A stretch of DNA of 64,000 nt from Rhodothermus profundi (GTDB lineage: Bacteria; Bacteroidota; Rhodothermia; Rhodothermales; Rhodothermaceae), in assembly GCF_900142415.1 (NCBI RefSeq), contig NZ_FRAU01000001.1:489246-553245 (forward strand), given 5' to 3'. The notes below the pieces were generated by a model. That model saw nothing but the letters and a program-made list of their open reading frames with translations, did no database searches and was not told where the DNA came from. A program made the position numbers and the translations under genes. Positions 1 to 8,755 of the stretch are shown here, piece by piece (the stretch's first letter is position 1; each line of letters opens with the position of its first letter).

Positions 1-4
1 ACTA

Positions 5-364
5 ATTTTAATCGCACCTATTTGGTATTGAAATTCAACATGAACCAGGTCGGATGTAACAGCAATGTTGATTTTAATCGCACCTATTTGGTATTGAAAC
101 GAAAGGTGCGCTCGCCGAGCAGGCCCTCGAACGCGCGTTTTAATCGCACCTATTTGGTACGAGACGTCGCCGGAAGAGCAGGAGCGGCTCTATCGGCTCG
201 GGGTTTTAATCGCACCTATTTGGTACGAGACCCTTTCACGTGGAGGACGCTCCTGATGAGTTCGCCGAGGTTTTAATCGCACCTATTTGGTACGAGACCC
301 CTAACCGAAATCCCAAAGACCTTCACGCGATCAAGGTTTTAATCGCACCTATTTGGTACGAGAC
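5..364 (+). CRISPR. CRISPR array end: six 29-bp repeats, five spacers, continues left of the window
   Basis: Six repeats occur at 5-33, 71-99, 137-165, 203-231, 270-298 and 336-364, separated by spacers of 37, 37, 37, 38 and 37 bp. All share a 22-nt core running from TTTTAATCGC to TATTTGGTA. Repeats 1-2 start with A and end TTGAAA, resembling the ATTGAAA-type 3' end common in type I/III arrays. Repeats 3-6 start with G and end CGAGAC. No seventh repeat follows position 364, so this is one physical end. Orientation is uncertain because the repeat ends are partly palindromic. Read on the plus strand, the leader would lie left of the window and this would be the old, leader-distal end. No cas gene is present, so the subtype cannot be named. 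Confidence 0.97.
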
Positions 365-413
365 AAAGTGCATCTTACCTTCTCTCTTCGCCTCGCTATC
401 TCCCCCCTCACGC

Positions 414-443
414 TTGCCTTTCTGCAGAAAGAGGTTGTAGTAT
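414..443 (+). promoter_or_regulatory. candidate sigma-70-like promoter before the ABC1 kinase gene
   Basis: A TTGCCT hexamer at 414-419 is followed after 18 nt by TAGTAT at 438-443. Transcription would begin near 450, giving a short leader before the ATG at 471. It lies between the last CRISPR repeat and the kinase gene. The boxes are approximate matches only. Confidence 0.4.
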
Positions 444-470
444 GCGTGGATTAAGTCCACAGTCCACTAT

Positions 471-2144
471 ATGTCAATGCCACCTGCTATAACACGGACG
501 CGACGGGCCCGCCAGATCGCCGAAGTGCTCCTCCGACACGGCCTGGGATACCTGGTAAGCGTCTCTGGCCTGGACCGGTTCGTTCCCCTGCACCGGGGAC
601 TGCTGGGGCATCCACGCCGCGCTGAACCCTACGCTGCCCCCGAACATCTGCGCATGGCTCTCGATGAACTGGGAGCTGCCTGGATCAAACTCGGCCAGTT
701 TCTGGCCACCCGCGCCGATTTGCTTCCCCCTTCCTATCAACGGGAACTGGCCAAACTGCAGGACGCTGCCGCACCCGTCCCCGGCGAAGTCGCGCAAGCC
801 ATCATCGAAACTGAACTGGGACGCTCCCTCACGGATCTGTTCGCCCACTTCGACCCCCAACCCTTAGCAGCCGCCTCTATCGGTCAAGCTCACGCAGCTA
901 CCCTAACCGACGGCACCGAAGTGGTCGTCAAAGTGCGCCGCCCAGGCGTGGTCGAACAGGTCGAACAGGATCTGGAACTGCTCCTCAACCTGGCCCACAC
1001 AGCCAACCGCCACTGGGAACTGGCCGAAACCTACGACATCGTCGGAATCGTTCAGGAATTCGCGCTAACGCTCCGAGCCGAACTGGATTACCTGCGCGAA
1101 GGCCGCAATGCCGAACGTTTCGCCCAACACTTCGCCCACAACCCGACTGTTCATATCCCCCGCGTGTTCTGGGATTATACCACCTCTCGCGTACTTACTC
1201 TAGAACGCATCCGAGGCATCAAAATCGATCACCTGGAGGCGCTCGACGCCGCTGGCTTCAACCGCACGGAACTGGCGGAACGAGTCGCCCGCATCCTCCT
1301 GCAAATGGTCTTCGAAGACGGATTCTTTCACGCCGATCCCCATCCAGGCAACTTTTTCGTCGAAGCCGACGGTACCATCGGCCTGATCGACTTTGGCATG
1401 GTCGGCACAGTAGATGCTCCCACTCAGGATCGACTGGCGTTGCTGCTGCTGGCCATCGCTCAGCAAGACCCGGACCGCCTGGTCGATGCCTTCCTGGAAC
1501 TGGGCGTCGCCCGAGGCCACGTCGACCGCCTCACCCTCCGCGAAGACCTGCGCCACTTTCTCCTGGCTTACTACGATCGCCCCCTTCGCGAACTACGCCT
1601 TGAACCGCTCCTGAAAGAAGCGCTTACGATCGTTCGACGCCACCACCTGCACCTGCCTACTAACCTCGTACTTTTGCTGAAAACCGTTACGATGGCGGAA
1701 GGACTGGCCGCCCAACTGGCCCCCGATTTTCAGGTGGCCGAACTGCTCCCCGACTACATCCATCGCCTCTTGCTACACCGTTATCGCCCCCGCACATGGC
1801 TTCGGCGGCTGGGCTGGACCAGTCTGGAAGCGGCAGAATTCGGTCTGGAGTTGCCGCGTCAGCTCCGTCGATTGTTGCGCGCCCTGGAACAGGGCACGCT
1901 CCAGCTCGGCATGCGCCCCGAAGGCTTCGAACCGCTCATTGCCCGCCTGGAGCGACTGACCAACCGATTAGTGCTGGGTATCATCACGGCGGCCTTCATT
2001 GTAGGCCTGGCCGTGCTCATGACCACGTTCCGCCTGCCCGGCGTTGAACATCTAATAGGCCCTGCTTTCGGCCTGGGCTTCCTGCTGACTGCCCTGCTAG
2101 CAGCCTATCTCATCTGGGTCATTCTGCGCTCCGGCCGGATTTAA
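471..2144 (+). CDS. ABC1/AarF/UbiB-family atypical kinase
   Basis: 557 aa. The family hallmarks are all visible: a KxGQ motif (IKLGQFLATR, residues 72-81), an alanine-rich nucleotide loop (AAASIGQAH, 133-141), the invariant lysine in VVVKVRRPG (K154), the family ELDY motif near 204, HADPHPGN (287-294) and DFG (307-309). Two hydrophobic helices near 495-557 probably anchor it in the inner membrane, as in UbiB/COQ8. UbiB proteins are ATPases or kinases that support isoprenoid-quinone synthesis. Menaquinone genes lie at the other end of this window, so a role in menaquinone homeostasis is plausible but inferred. Starts at 471 and 477 (second Met) are both possible. It ends one base before the convergent outer-membrane gene. 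Confidence 0.93.
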   Translation: MSMPPAITRTRRARQIAEVLLRHGLGYLVSVSGLDRFVPLHRGLLGHPRRAEPYAAPEHLRMALDELGAAWIKLGQFLATRADLLPPSYQRELAKLQDAAAPVPGEVAQAIIETELGRSLTDLFAHFDPQPLAAASIGQAHAATLTDGTEVVVKVRRPGVVEQVEQDLELLLNLAHTANRHWELAETYDIVGIVQEFALTLRAELDYLREGRNAERFAQHFAHNPTVHIPRVFWDYTTSRVLTLERIRGIKIDHLEALDAAGFNRTELAERVARILLQMVFEDGFFHADPHPGNFFVEADGTIGLIDFGMVGTVDAPTQDRLALLLLAIAQQDPDRLVDAFLELGVARGHVDRLTLREDLRHFLLAYYDRPLRELRLEPLLKEALTIVRRHHLHLPTNLVLLLKTVTMAEGLAAQLAPDFQVAELLPDYIHRLLLHRYRPRTWLRRLGWTSLEAAEFGLELPRQLRRLLRALEQGTLQLGMRPEGFEPLIARLERLTNRLVLGIITAAFIVGLAVLMTTFRLPGVEHLIGPAFGLGFLLTALLAAYLIWVILRSGRI

Positions 2145-2145
2145 C

Positions 2146-5100
2146 CTAAAACACTGCGCTCAGCTCTACGCGAAGCGTATGGCGGAAGGGAGCAGCCGCC
2201 CGCAGCCGCCCGTGATACCCGAACGTTAACTCTAGATTGTCGGAAAGCGTACGCTCCAGTTCAACGCCCCAGGTCACATTCCAACCTGCCGTAAGCCCCT
2301 CTGCAAGGAGATAGCCTGCCAGTCCACCTCCTGTCCCCTGCTGCCAGACATAGGCCGGGTCCAGACGCAACCGTATTCGTCCTATGCCAGGACGTGCCTG
2401 TTCGGCTTCAAGGGGCATGCGGATCGTCCACAGACGCAGCGCCTGGGGCTGGGTCTGTCCGCGCCCTATGACCAGCGCTCCACTCGCCCGACCCCGGAGC
2501 AACCTGCGGGTCAGTGCTACCCGCAGCCGGGACCGGTGCAACCGGTAGGTACGTCCACGCAACCCTTCGCTGAACTGACGATCACGCTGCACCTCGGCTT
2601 CGAGGCCTACCTCCCATTGCCGGGTTACCCGGAAGCGCACCTGCAGGCGCCCCTGCACCATGCGCCGTTCCTCGCGCCCTGTAGCCCGGTGAGCCAACGC
2701 GCGCACAGCCACCATCGATAGCGTGATGCTACGCGCTGAATGCCCTCTCCACAGATAAACGTCCTGTATCAACCGCAACCGACCGTCCAATGTCGCATCG
2801 GGGCGCAGCAAATGCGCCGGATCAAGCAACAGGAGCCGGCGCAGTGCAGGATCCCGGGTACGATCCCGCAACTCGACGGTCGTGCGCAACGTGAGTGGTC
2901 GAAGCACCTCCCAGCGGCGACCGGGCAAAAGCTCCCATTGCATCTGCACCTCAATAGCGGTGGCCGACGTGAGCGAGTCCGAAGGCACCAGAACCCGCTC
3001 GTAAATCCCTTCGTCTGGTAACGTTTCCGGGACAAACTCATCTACCTGGGGCACGCCATCGCCATTGAAATCTTCCCAGACATATTGCCCGAATTCCGGA
3101 CCGGTGCGCACGTACACTTCCTGAAGCACCGGGGCCCGCTCACTCTGCACCCGGTAGCGCCAGTTCAACCGAAGCAACTGCCGACGGCTACGAAAGAATC
3201 CATTCCATTGGACTGCCAGCGTCTGATCCTGCGGAAACTGCTCCGCAAAGCGCGGAGGCGTGCGACGGCGACGATAGCCCAGCGCAGCCGTCGTTCTGAA
3301 GCGTGGGCCCGGAGCGTACTGAAGCCGCCCCTGGAGCGTCCAGATGCGTCCGGAAAGCAAACGTTGTCCCCGCCACACCTCCTCCTCTCGTCGCCATCCT
3401 ATCGACAGGTCAGCATGCCATGATGAATGCTGCCATAAAAGTCCCGGTCGCACCTCCAGGTAAGCCAGCGACCCTGCCCGAAGGCTGTCGGAAGTCAGCG
3501 CACGCTGCCGACGATCTTCATGCCATCCTTCAAGGTACGACGTCAGCCCAGCCCCCAACGGTACCGCTAGCCGTCCCTCCTGACGCAGCCAATGGCCTTG
3601 CTCACGGGCCGCTTCATGGCGGCTCCGAATTTTTTCCAGATGGTAGCGAAAATGGGTCCGGGCCTCACGGCCCAGCATCATCCGAAACGCCTGCCGCACA
3701 CCGCGAAACTGCCCGGGCCGATGCATTTGCCCCAACTCCAGGCTGGCCCAAATAATCTGCCCTGCCTGCCAGTCCAGACGTGCTTCATCGGTGATCTCTG
3801 CTACGGACTGCACAAAGACGCCTTTACTTTCCGCCAGATCGCGCACGCCCAAATTCCAGCGACGTGCAAACTCGACCGGCTGCAGACGACTGAACGCCGC
3901 AAAGTTGGCGCCCAGATGCTGGCGCTGCAGCGTAGCGGCCAACCACCCGACTGGCAGGGCTACCGAGTCAATCTGCAGAAAAAGCCGGTAGGCGCCTGCG
4001 CGATCATCGGATGCATCCAGCGACGAAAGCCGGTTGGCGTCGTAGCGAGAGCGAGCCCATTCGCCTCCCAGTGTCCAGCCCGGACGCGGCTGCAAGCGGG
4101 CTCGAAGCCCCACCAGCTCATGAAGGACAGGAGCTGGTAGCAACCGCACCGGTTCGTAGTCCCCCTGTCCGGGCCCTCGATAGACGTACACAATACCGTT
4201 GACGTTTTGCCCGGCCCGTACGTAGCGCCCCCGCCCGGGCCCTACCCGGCTGAACGTGACGCGGTAGACCGGCGTGCCGGGTGGTGGCGTGCTCGACAGC
4301 GCCACATAAACCGTATCGGTCGAACCATCAGGCAAGGTTCGAACTTCCCGCGTGTAGAGGACATACGGAGCCTCTGGATCAAACGGTACCCTTTCGGCCC
4401 CAGAGCGAACGGCCAGTCCGTCGCCTGCCTGTCGAAGCGCGAGCGAATCAGCACGGGTCAGCCCGAAGATCTCCCCAAAACGCCGCCCGTCGGCCTCGCG
4501 TAAGGCAGCCACCTCCAGGAACGCCACGGTGCGGCGCCGTCCCAGTTCCAGTTGCGCCTGCGAAGCCAGCAGCGAACGAGTACCGGCACCGGTTGTGTAC
4601 TCAAACTCCACACTGATGCGGCGTTCGGCTGTGATCAGATGCCGGGCCGTGAAGGTCAACTCGCCGGTCGCATAGTCCATCACATAGTCGGTACCCCGGT
4701 CCAGTAACCGGCCATCCAGGTAAACCCGTTCACTGCCCGGAAGCACCAGTACGAACGGTTCACCAGCAGCGCCGGTGAGCCGATAAGGCCCCTGCATTCC
4801 TTCAACAGGCACAATGACCTGACGCCGATAAGTGCCCTTCGACACGGCTCCCGAAGCATGGATGCGCAACCGACGAACCAGCCCGGTCCCTGGCCACTGC
4901 ACCGTGAGCAAAGCCCCCTGGAGCTTGCGCTGCACTTCGTACAGCGCGCCTGGCGCCAGCTTCAGGTCGTAGTCCCCCAGTTGAACCTGACCGTTTCGGG
5001 TTTGCAACCGCACAAAGACACGATCAAACTCCCGAAGGCGTTGCGTCGTCCCTTCTGGGCTAAGGGGCACGTTGGCATCGCTCAACAACGCCTCCAGGGT

Positions 5101-5619
5101 GACCCCATCTGCCACTTCCCCGCTGAGTTCGAGTTGCAACGCGGAGGCGACCGAAAGGTCCTGACGGTTACCGGTCACAATACCCCGCGTGATGCGGCCG
5201 CGCGGCCGTAAGCTTGCCACAGAGGGTGTAGCAGGTGCCGGCGGAACCGTCCGGGCAGGCGCGTCGGACCTGTCCGGGGGAGGAGGCAATCGGCGCGCCT
5301 GGTAATGCTGGTAGACAGGAGATACAGCCAGCGGCAGGGTGCGGTAGGCCACGACCAGCCGCTTGCCCTGCACGCTATCAGCCAGCACCAGTACGCCCTG
5401 CACGGCATCCAAGCGGTAAGCAGTTGTGTCCAGCGATCGATTGTCGAGCCAGACCTGAACGGTGCGTCTCAACATGAAAGGCCGCAGCACAAAGACGCGC
5501 GTCGTCCCCACCTGCAGCGTATCCTGCCAGGCAATCGTCCCGGGAAAAGTTTGCCCGTAGGCCGACGCAATCGTTCCCAGCAGCAGCACCCCGCCAACCA
5601 GCCCTGCCTGTAGCCGCAC
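2146..5619 (-). CDS. large outer-membrane or surface protein with SprA-like module
   Basis: 1157 aa with a signal peptide (about 1-22, ending SAYGQ). Near residues 300-350 there is a surface module with the pattern YLDGRLL..GTDYVMDYATGELTF, followed by ISVEFEYT. Similar DYxIDY..G.. segments recur in SprA-type and other Bacteroidota surface proteins. The C-terminal half alternates short polar and hydrophobic stretches rich in Arg, Trp and Tyr and ends in a C-terminal Phe, as expected for an outer-membrane beta barrel. A calcium-loop-like segment FNGDGVPQVDEF lies in the second half. Substrate and partners are unknown. It is not a TonB receptor by any motif I can see: no TonB box or plug was recognised. 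The coding region is intact. Confidence 0.8.
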   Translation of the reverse strand: MRLQAGLVGGVLLLGTIASAYGQTFPGTIAWQDTLQVGTTRVFVLRPFMLRRTVQVWLDNRSLDTTAYRLDAVQGVLVLADSVQGKRLVVAYRTLPLAVSPVYQHYQARRLPPPPDRSDAPARTVPPAPATPSVASLRPRGRITRGIVTGNRQDLSVASALQLELSGEVADGVTLEALLSDANVPLSPEGTTQRLREFDRVFVRLQTRNGQVQLGDYDLKLAPGALYEVQRKLQGALLTVQWPGTGLVRRLRIHASGAVSKGTYRRQVIVPVEGMQGPYRLTGAAGEPFVLVLPGSERVYLDGRLLDRGTDYVMDYATGELTFTARHLITAERRISVEFEYTTGAGTRSLLASQAQLELGRRRTVAFLEVAALREADGRRFGEIFGLTRADSLALRQAGDGLAVRSGAERVPFDPEAPYVLYTREVRTLPDGSTDTVYVALSSTPPPGTPVYRVTFSRVGPGRGRYVRAGQNVNGIVYVYRGPGQGDYEPVRLLPAPVLHELVGLRARLQPRPGWTLGGEWARSRYDANRLSSLDASDDRAGAYRLFLQIDSVALPVGWLAATLQRQHLGANFAAFSRLQPVEFARRWNLGVRDLAESKGVFVQSVAEITDEARLDWQAGQIIWASLELGQMHRPGQFRGVRQAFRMMLGREARTHFRYHLEKIRSRHEAAREQGHWLRQEGRLAVPLGAGLTSYLEGWHEDRRQRALTSDSLRAGSLAYLEVRPGLLWQHSSWHADLSIGWRREEEVWRGQRLLSGRIWTLQGRLQYAPGPRFRTTAALGYRRRRTPPRFAEQFPQDQTLAVQWNGFFRSRRQLLRLNWRYRVQSERAPVLQEVYVRTGPEFGQYVWEDFNGDGVPQVDEFVPETLPDEGIYERVLVPSDSLTSATAIEVQMQWELLPGRRWEVLRPLTLRTTVELRDRTRDPALRRLLLLDPAHLLRPDATLDGRLRLIQDVYLWRGHSARSITLSMVAVRALAHRATGREERRMVQGRLQVRFRVTRQWEVGLEAEVQRDRQFSEGLRGRTYRLHRSRLRVALTRRLLRGRASGALVIGRGQTQPQALRLWTIRMPLEAEQARPGIGRIRLRLDPAYVWQQGTGGGLAGYLLAEGLTAGWNVTWGVELERTLSDNLELTFGYHGRLRAAAPFRHTLRVELSAVF

Positions 5620-5837
5620 GATGCCTCAGCGGTTCGTTTTGGAATACCTCTATCCTTCTCGTAACACAACATTCATGCGCGCGGCGTTTGGCTCAGGATG
5701 GCTCCTTACGCGGAATATCGTAATTTGCGGAAAGTCGCTTCAAGAAGCCTTTCATCTGGCCTGGTCGGCATACATGTTGTCGGCTGGCAGCTCACGGGAC
5801 GTCTACTGGATCAACCCTTAAGCATCACGCGCCAGTG

Positions 5838-6047
5838 ATGAAGATCGATGTGGGAGAACAGGCCCTGAAGGAGGCCGAACAGTACATTCAGGAAAACCTT
5901 CGCTTTCTGCAAGCACACATTCGCAGCTTGAAGGATCGCATGCGGGCGCTGCGCAAGGCTAACATGCTTTCTCCCCGCCGTAAATATAAGATCATAGCCG
6001 AGATCCTGAGCACCACTGCCTACTTGCGTCCGGGCGCCGACAATTGA
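5838..6047 (+). CDS. small hypothetical coiled-coil protein
   Basis: 69 aa from the ATG at 5838; a GTG directly upstream at 5835 is in frame. The composition is strongly helical and charged (KEAEQYIQENLRFLQAHI, then SLKDRMRALRKAN), predicting one amphipathic or coiled-coil helix, then a basic RRKYK segment. No family is recognised. It is short and its last 28 bp overlap the convergent NHL gene's 3' end, so it could be spurious. However, its amino-acid composition is protein-like and it is the only plausible gene in the 5620-6019 gap. The rest of that gap (5620-5837) holds nothing I can name. Confidence 0.5.
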   Translation: MKIDVGEQALKEAEQYIQENLRFLQAHIRSLKDRMRALRKANMLSPRRKYKIIAEILSTTAYLRPGADN

Positions 6048-6892
6048 ATGCGGTAAAGACGCCGCTGCGAGAGCAGCCATCCACGCTGGCCCTGCCATAC
6101 CAGCCCCACCACGTCAAACGGCAGGTGCCCTACAGCTTCCAGGTGTCCACCGGGCAGGTAACGATACAGGCTACGATCGATCACCAGCCAGAGCGTATCG
6201 CCCTGCGCGGCCAGCGCCCGAGGGGCACGGGGCAACACCGGGGTCCATTGTTTTTCAAAGGTGCCCAGCCGATCGTAGGCAAGTACCACGCGTTGCGCCC
6301 TGTCGGCAATCAACAGCCGGTCGCTCGGTCCGCTGGTGAGAGCTACGGGCTGTTGCAACGGATCCCCGGCAGCAGCGCCCCCTGTCACCAGCCAGCGTTT
6401 GTCTGGTCCTCGCCGCCAGAGCTGGCCGCTGGCTGCGTCCAGCACAAAAAGCCAGCGGCCGCGCTGCTGCACGGCGATGGGCCGCATGCGCTCAGGCAGC
6501 GGAATTATTTCCAGCGGCATGCCCTGCCAGGTGAGTCGCTGCAGCCGCCGGCCCCCCTCTTCCGCCACCCAGAGCGATAGCCCGGCCTGCGCATCAATAG
6601 CTACCGGCATATCGAAGCGGCCTGGCTCGCTGCCCGGTCCGCCCAGTTCGTCTTCCACGTGCCCCTCAGGGGTAAGCCGAACCACCACGTGCCGGGCTGC
6701 ATCGGCCACATAAAGTCGCCCGCCAGGATCAACTGCCAGAGCCCGCGCCTCGACAAACACCGCCCGAGGCTCCAGAAAGATTGTATCGGGTGCCTGTGCG
6801 GCGGCAAGCGATGCCCCGAGGAGCCAGCCAATCCACCAGCTATACCTGCCCCGCCGCAGCCAGCCGTGCCAGCCCTTTCTGCCCGATGTCAC
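6020..6892 (-). CDS. secreted NHL-repeat beta-propeller protein
   Basis: About 290 aa from the GTG at 6892; a TTG at 6928 would give 302 aa. Either start overlaps the end of purD (stop at 6840) because no later start precedes the hydrophobic signal segment (WWIGWLLGASLAAAQA). After that the protein consists of repeated blades of the NHL/SMP-30 type, for example ALAVDPGGRLYVADAA, then PVAIDAQAGLSLWVAE, then PVALTSGPSDRLLIAD. Such six-bladed propellers bind ligands or proteins outside the cytoplasm. No catalytic residues can be assigned and its substrate is unknown. Translational coupling to purD looks likely from the overlap, but the functional link is unclear. Confidence 0.75.
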   Translation of the reverse strand: MTSGRKGWHGWLRRGRYSWWIGWLLGASLAAAQAPDTIFLEPRAVFVEARALAVDPGGRLYVADAARHVVVRLTPEGHVEDELGGPGSEPGRFDMPVAIDAQAGLSLWVAEEGGRRLQRLTWQGMPLEIIPLPERMRPIAVQQRGRWLFVLDAASGQLWRRGPDKRWLVTGGAAAGDPLQQPVALTSGPSDRLLIADRAQRVVLAYDRLGTFEKQWTPVLPRAPRALAAQGDTLWLVIDRSLYRYLPGGHLEAVGHLPFDVVGLVWQGQRGWLLSQRRLYRIQLSAPGRK

Positions 6893-8141
6893 GGCGGTAA
6901 TATTTCCCCTCAAAGTGAATGTGCGCAACCGCCTCGTAGGCGCGCCGGATCGCTTCGGTCAGTGTTTCGGCCATAGCCGTCACCCCCAGCACCCGTCCAC
7001 CTGCCGTTACCAGTTGCCCTTCCGCTGTCCGCTGCGTACCTGCGTGGAAGACCACAACGTCCGGCAGCGCTGCAGCCGTCTCCACGCCTTCAATGGGCAG
7101 GCCCTTACGGTAGCGTCCGGGATAGCCCTCCGAAGCCAGCACCACGCAGGCAGCCGCGCGACGCGCAGGCGGCATCCTCAGGTCAGCGACCCGTCCTGAA
7201 GCTACCCCATCAAACACTTCTACCCAGTCCACTTCCGCCACAGGAAGCACCACCTGCGCTTCAGGATCCCCCAGGCGACAGTTAAACTCGACCACTCTGG
7301 GGCCATCCTCCGTGATCATCAGCCCGCAATAGAGCACTCCCTGGTAGGGATGTCCTTCGTCAGCCATTCCAGCCAGCACTGGTTCGACGATTTCACGGGC
7401 TACCCGCTCCAGCACAGCTTCACTCACTACCGGAGCCGGCACGTAGGCCCCCATTCCACCGGTATTCGGGCCGGTATCCCCCTCGCCAATGCGCTTGTGG
7501 TCCTGTGCCGGGGCCAGCAGCACATAGTCGCGGCCGTCGGTCAGGGCAAAGACACTGGCTTCCTCTCCCTCCATAAAGGCTTCAATTACCACTTCATTTC
7601 CGGCTGCGCCCAGTCCGCCTTCTTCCATCATCCAGCGCAGCGCTCGACGGGCCTCTGCTCGCGTCTCACACACGACGGCCCCTTTGCCCGCCGCCAGTCC
7701 ACTGGCCTTCACGACGAGCGGTTCTGGATGCTGATCGATATAAGCCAGCGCTTCGTCGAAGTGCTCCGACGAAAACGTTCGGTGAGGCGCGGTCGGGATG
7801 CCATGTCGTTGCATAAAAGCCTTGGCGAACGCCTTGCTACCTTCCAGCCGGGCGGCTGCCGCCGAGGGCCCTACTACGCGCGCCCCCTCAGCTCGCAGGG
7901 CGTCGGCCACCCCTTCAACAAGCGGCTGTTCTGGTCCTACCACAACCAGCTCGATGCCCTGGTCCCGCACCAGTTTACGCAGGTTGGCCGCATCCGTAGC
8001 GGCAATCGGCACGTTGGTCCCCAGCGCAGCCGTTCCCGGGTTACCTGGCGCAATGAACAGTTCCGGGCGCTGCGGGCTCTGGGCCAGCGCCCAGGTGATC
8101 GCATGCTCTCGTCCACCGCTTCCGAGCACTAAGATCCGCAT
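6840..8141 (-). CDS. purD: phosphoribosylamine--glycine ligase
   Basis: 433 aa from the ATG at 8141, the usual family length. The start is favoured over the upstream in-frame ATG at 8171 because the protein then begins MRILVLGSGGREHAI, the standard PurD N-terminus, and a GGAAGG ribosome-binding site lies just upstream. PurD joins 5-phosphoribosylamine and glycine using ATP in the second step of purine synthesis. ATP-grasp signatures are visible: VVKASGLAAGKG near residue 145, DHKRIGEGDTGPNTGGMGAY near 215 and VLYCGLMI later. It lies downstream of the hexapeptide-repeat gene on the same strand (44-bp gap). No other pur gene is in the window. Confidence 0.96.
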   Translation of the reverse strand: MRILVLGSGGREHAITWALAQSPQRPELFIAPGNPGTAALGTNVPIAATDAANLRKLVRDQGIELVVVGPEQPLVEGVADALRAEGARVVGPSAAAARLEGSKAFAKAFMQRHGIPTAPHRTFSSEHFDEALAYIDQHPEPLVVKASGLAAGKGAVVCETRAEARRALRWMMEEGGLGAAGNEVVIEAFMEGEEASVFALTDGRDYVLLAPAQDHKRIGEGDTGPNTGGMGAYVPAPVVSEAVLERVAREIVEPVLAGMADEGHPYQGVLYCGLMITEDGPRVVEFNCRLGDPEAQVVLPVAEVDWVEVFDGVASGRVADLRMPPARRAAACVVLASEGYPGRYRKGLPIEGVETAAALPDVVVFHAGTQRTAEGQLVTAGGRVLGVTAMAETLTEAIRRAYEAVAHIHFEGKYYRRDIGQKGLARLAAAGQV

Positions 8142-8185
8142 GGTTTCCTTCCGGCTCTGGTTTAGCGACACGACAGGGCTCGGCG

Positions 8186-8755
8186 CTAACCCGGCTGCCC
8201 GTTGGGGGTTTCCGGAGGCTCATAGAACGGGTTGCGCGCAGGCCGCACCTCACCCCGATAGATAGCACTGTATTCCAGATAGTTCTGCGCGTAACGCGCA
8301 ATGTTGGCGACCTCCTCGTCGGTGAGCGTGCGCACGATGCGTCCTGGCACGCCCAGCACCAGCGAGCGCGGCGGCACCTTCATGCCAGGCGGCACCAGGG
8401 CGCGGGCTCCGATCAGACTGTCGCGCCCGATTACGGCACCATCCAGCACCACCGCCCCGATCCCAATCAGCACATTCTCTTCCACCGTGCAACCGTGCAG
8501 CACGGCCCCATGGCCGACGGTTACGCGCGGACCAATCACCGTAGGCGCCGTTCCTCGTGTGACGTGAAGAATCGCGCCATCCTGGATGTTTGAAGCCTCG
8601 CCGATTCGAATCCAGTTCACGTCGGCCCGCACTACCGCTCCGTACCAGATGCTGGCATACGGTTCCAGGGTTACATCGCCGATAACGACGGCGTTTGGCG
8701 CAATGAAGTTGGTCGCATCAAAGCGCGGATAAGCACCCAGAAAATCACGAATCAT
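8186..8755 (-). CDS. gamma-carbonic-anhydrase-like hexapeptide-repeat protein
   Basis: 189 aa from the ATG at 8755, where the protein begins MIRDFLGAYPRF. The body is a left-handed beta helix built of hexapeptide repeats (VVIGDVTLEPYASIWYGAVV onward) with a C-terminal helix. Histidines at the zinc positions of gamma-class carbonic anhydrases are present: H64 (AILHV), H82 (GHGAV) and H87 (VLHGC). Homologues (YrdA/PaaY type) may be carbonic anhydrases or bind metal without known activity. The start overlaps the mutS stop by 11 bp, so it is probably translated by coupling to mutS. Confidence 0.9.
   Translation of the reverse strand: MIRDFLGAYPRFDATNFIAPNAVVIGDVTLEPYASIWYGAVVRADVNWIRIGEASNIQDGAILHVTRGTAPTVIGPRVTVGHGAVLHGCTVEENVLIGIGAVVLDGAVIGRDSLIGARALVPPGMKVPPRSLVLGVPGRIVRTLTDEEVANIARYAQNYLEYSAIYRGEVRPARNPFYEPPETPNGQPG

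Noticed and set aside
365-470. CRISPR leader to the right of the array
   Set aside because: The segment is short and not AT-rich, and the TTGAAA-type repeats lie to the left. It looks like the trailer plus a promoter for the kinase gene. Orientation remains not fully certain.
3592-4140. Plus-strand open frame of 182 codons
   Set aside because: It is antisense to the large outer-membrane protein gene, has an atypical composition and no recognisable motif; it is a shadow frame.
5621-5821. 66-codon plus-strand frame in the gap after the outer-membrane protein gene
   Set aside because: No ribosome-binding site, mixed composition and no similarity to any family I know.
7350-8132. Plus-strand open frame of 260 codons opposite purD
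   Set aside because: It lies fully antisense to the intact purD gene, with unlikely composition.
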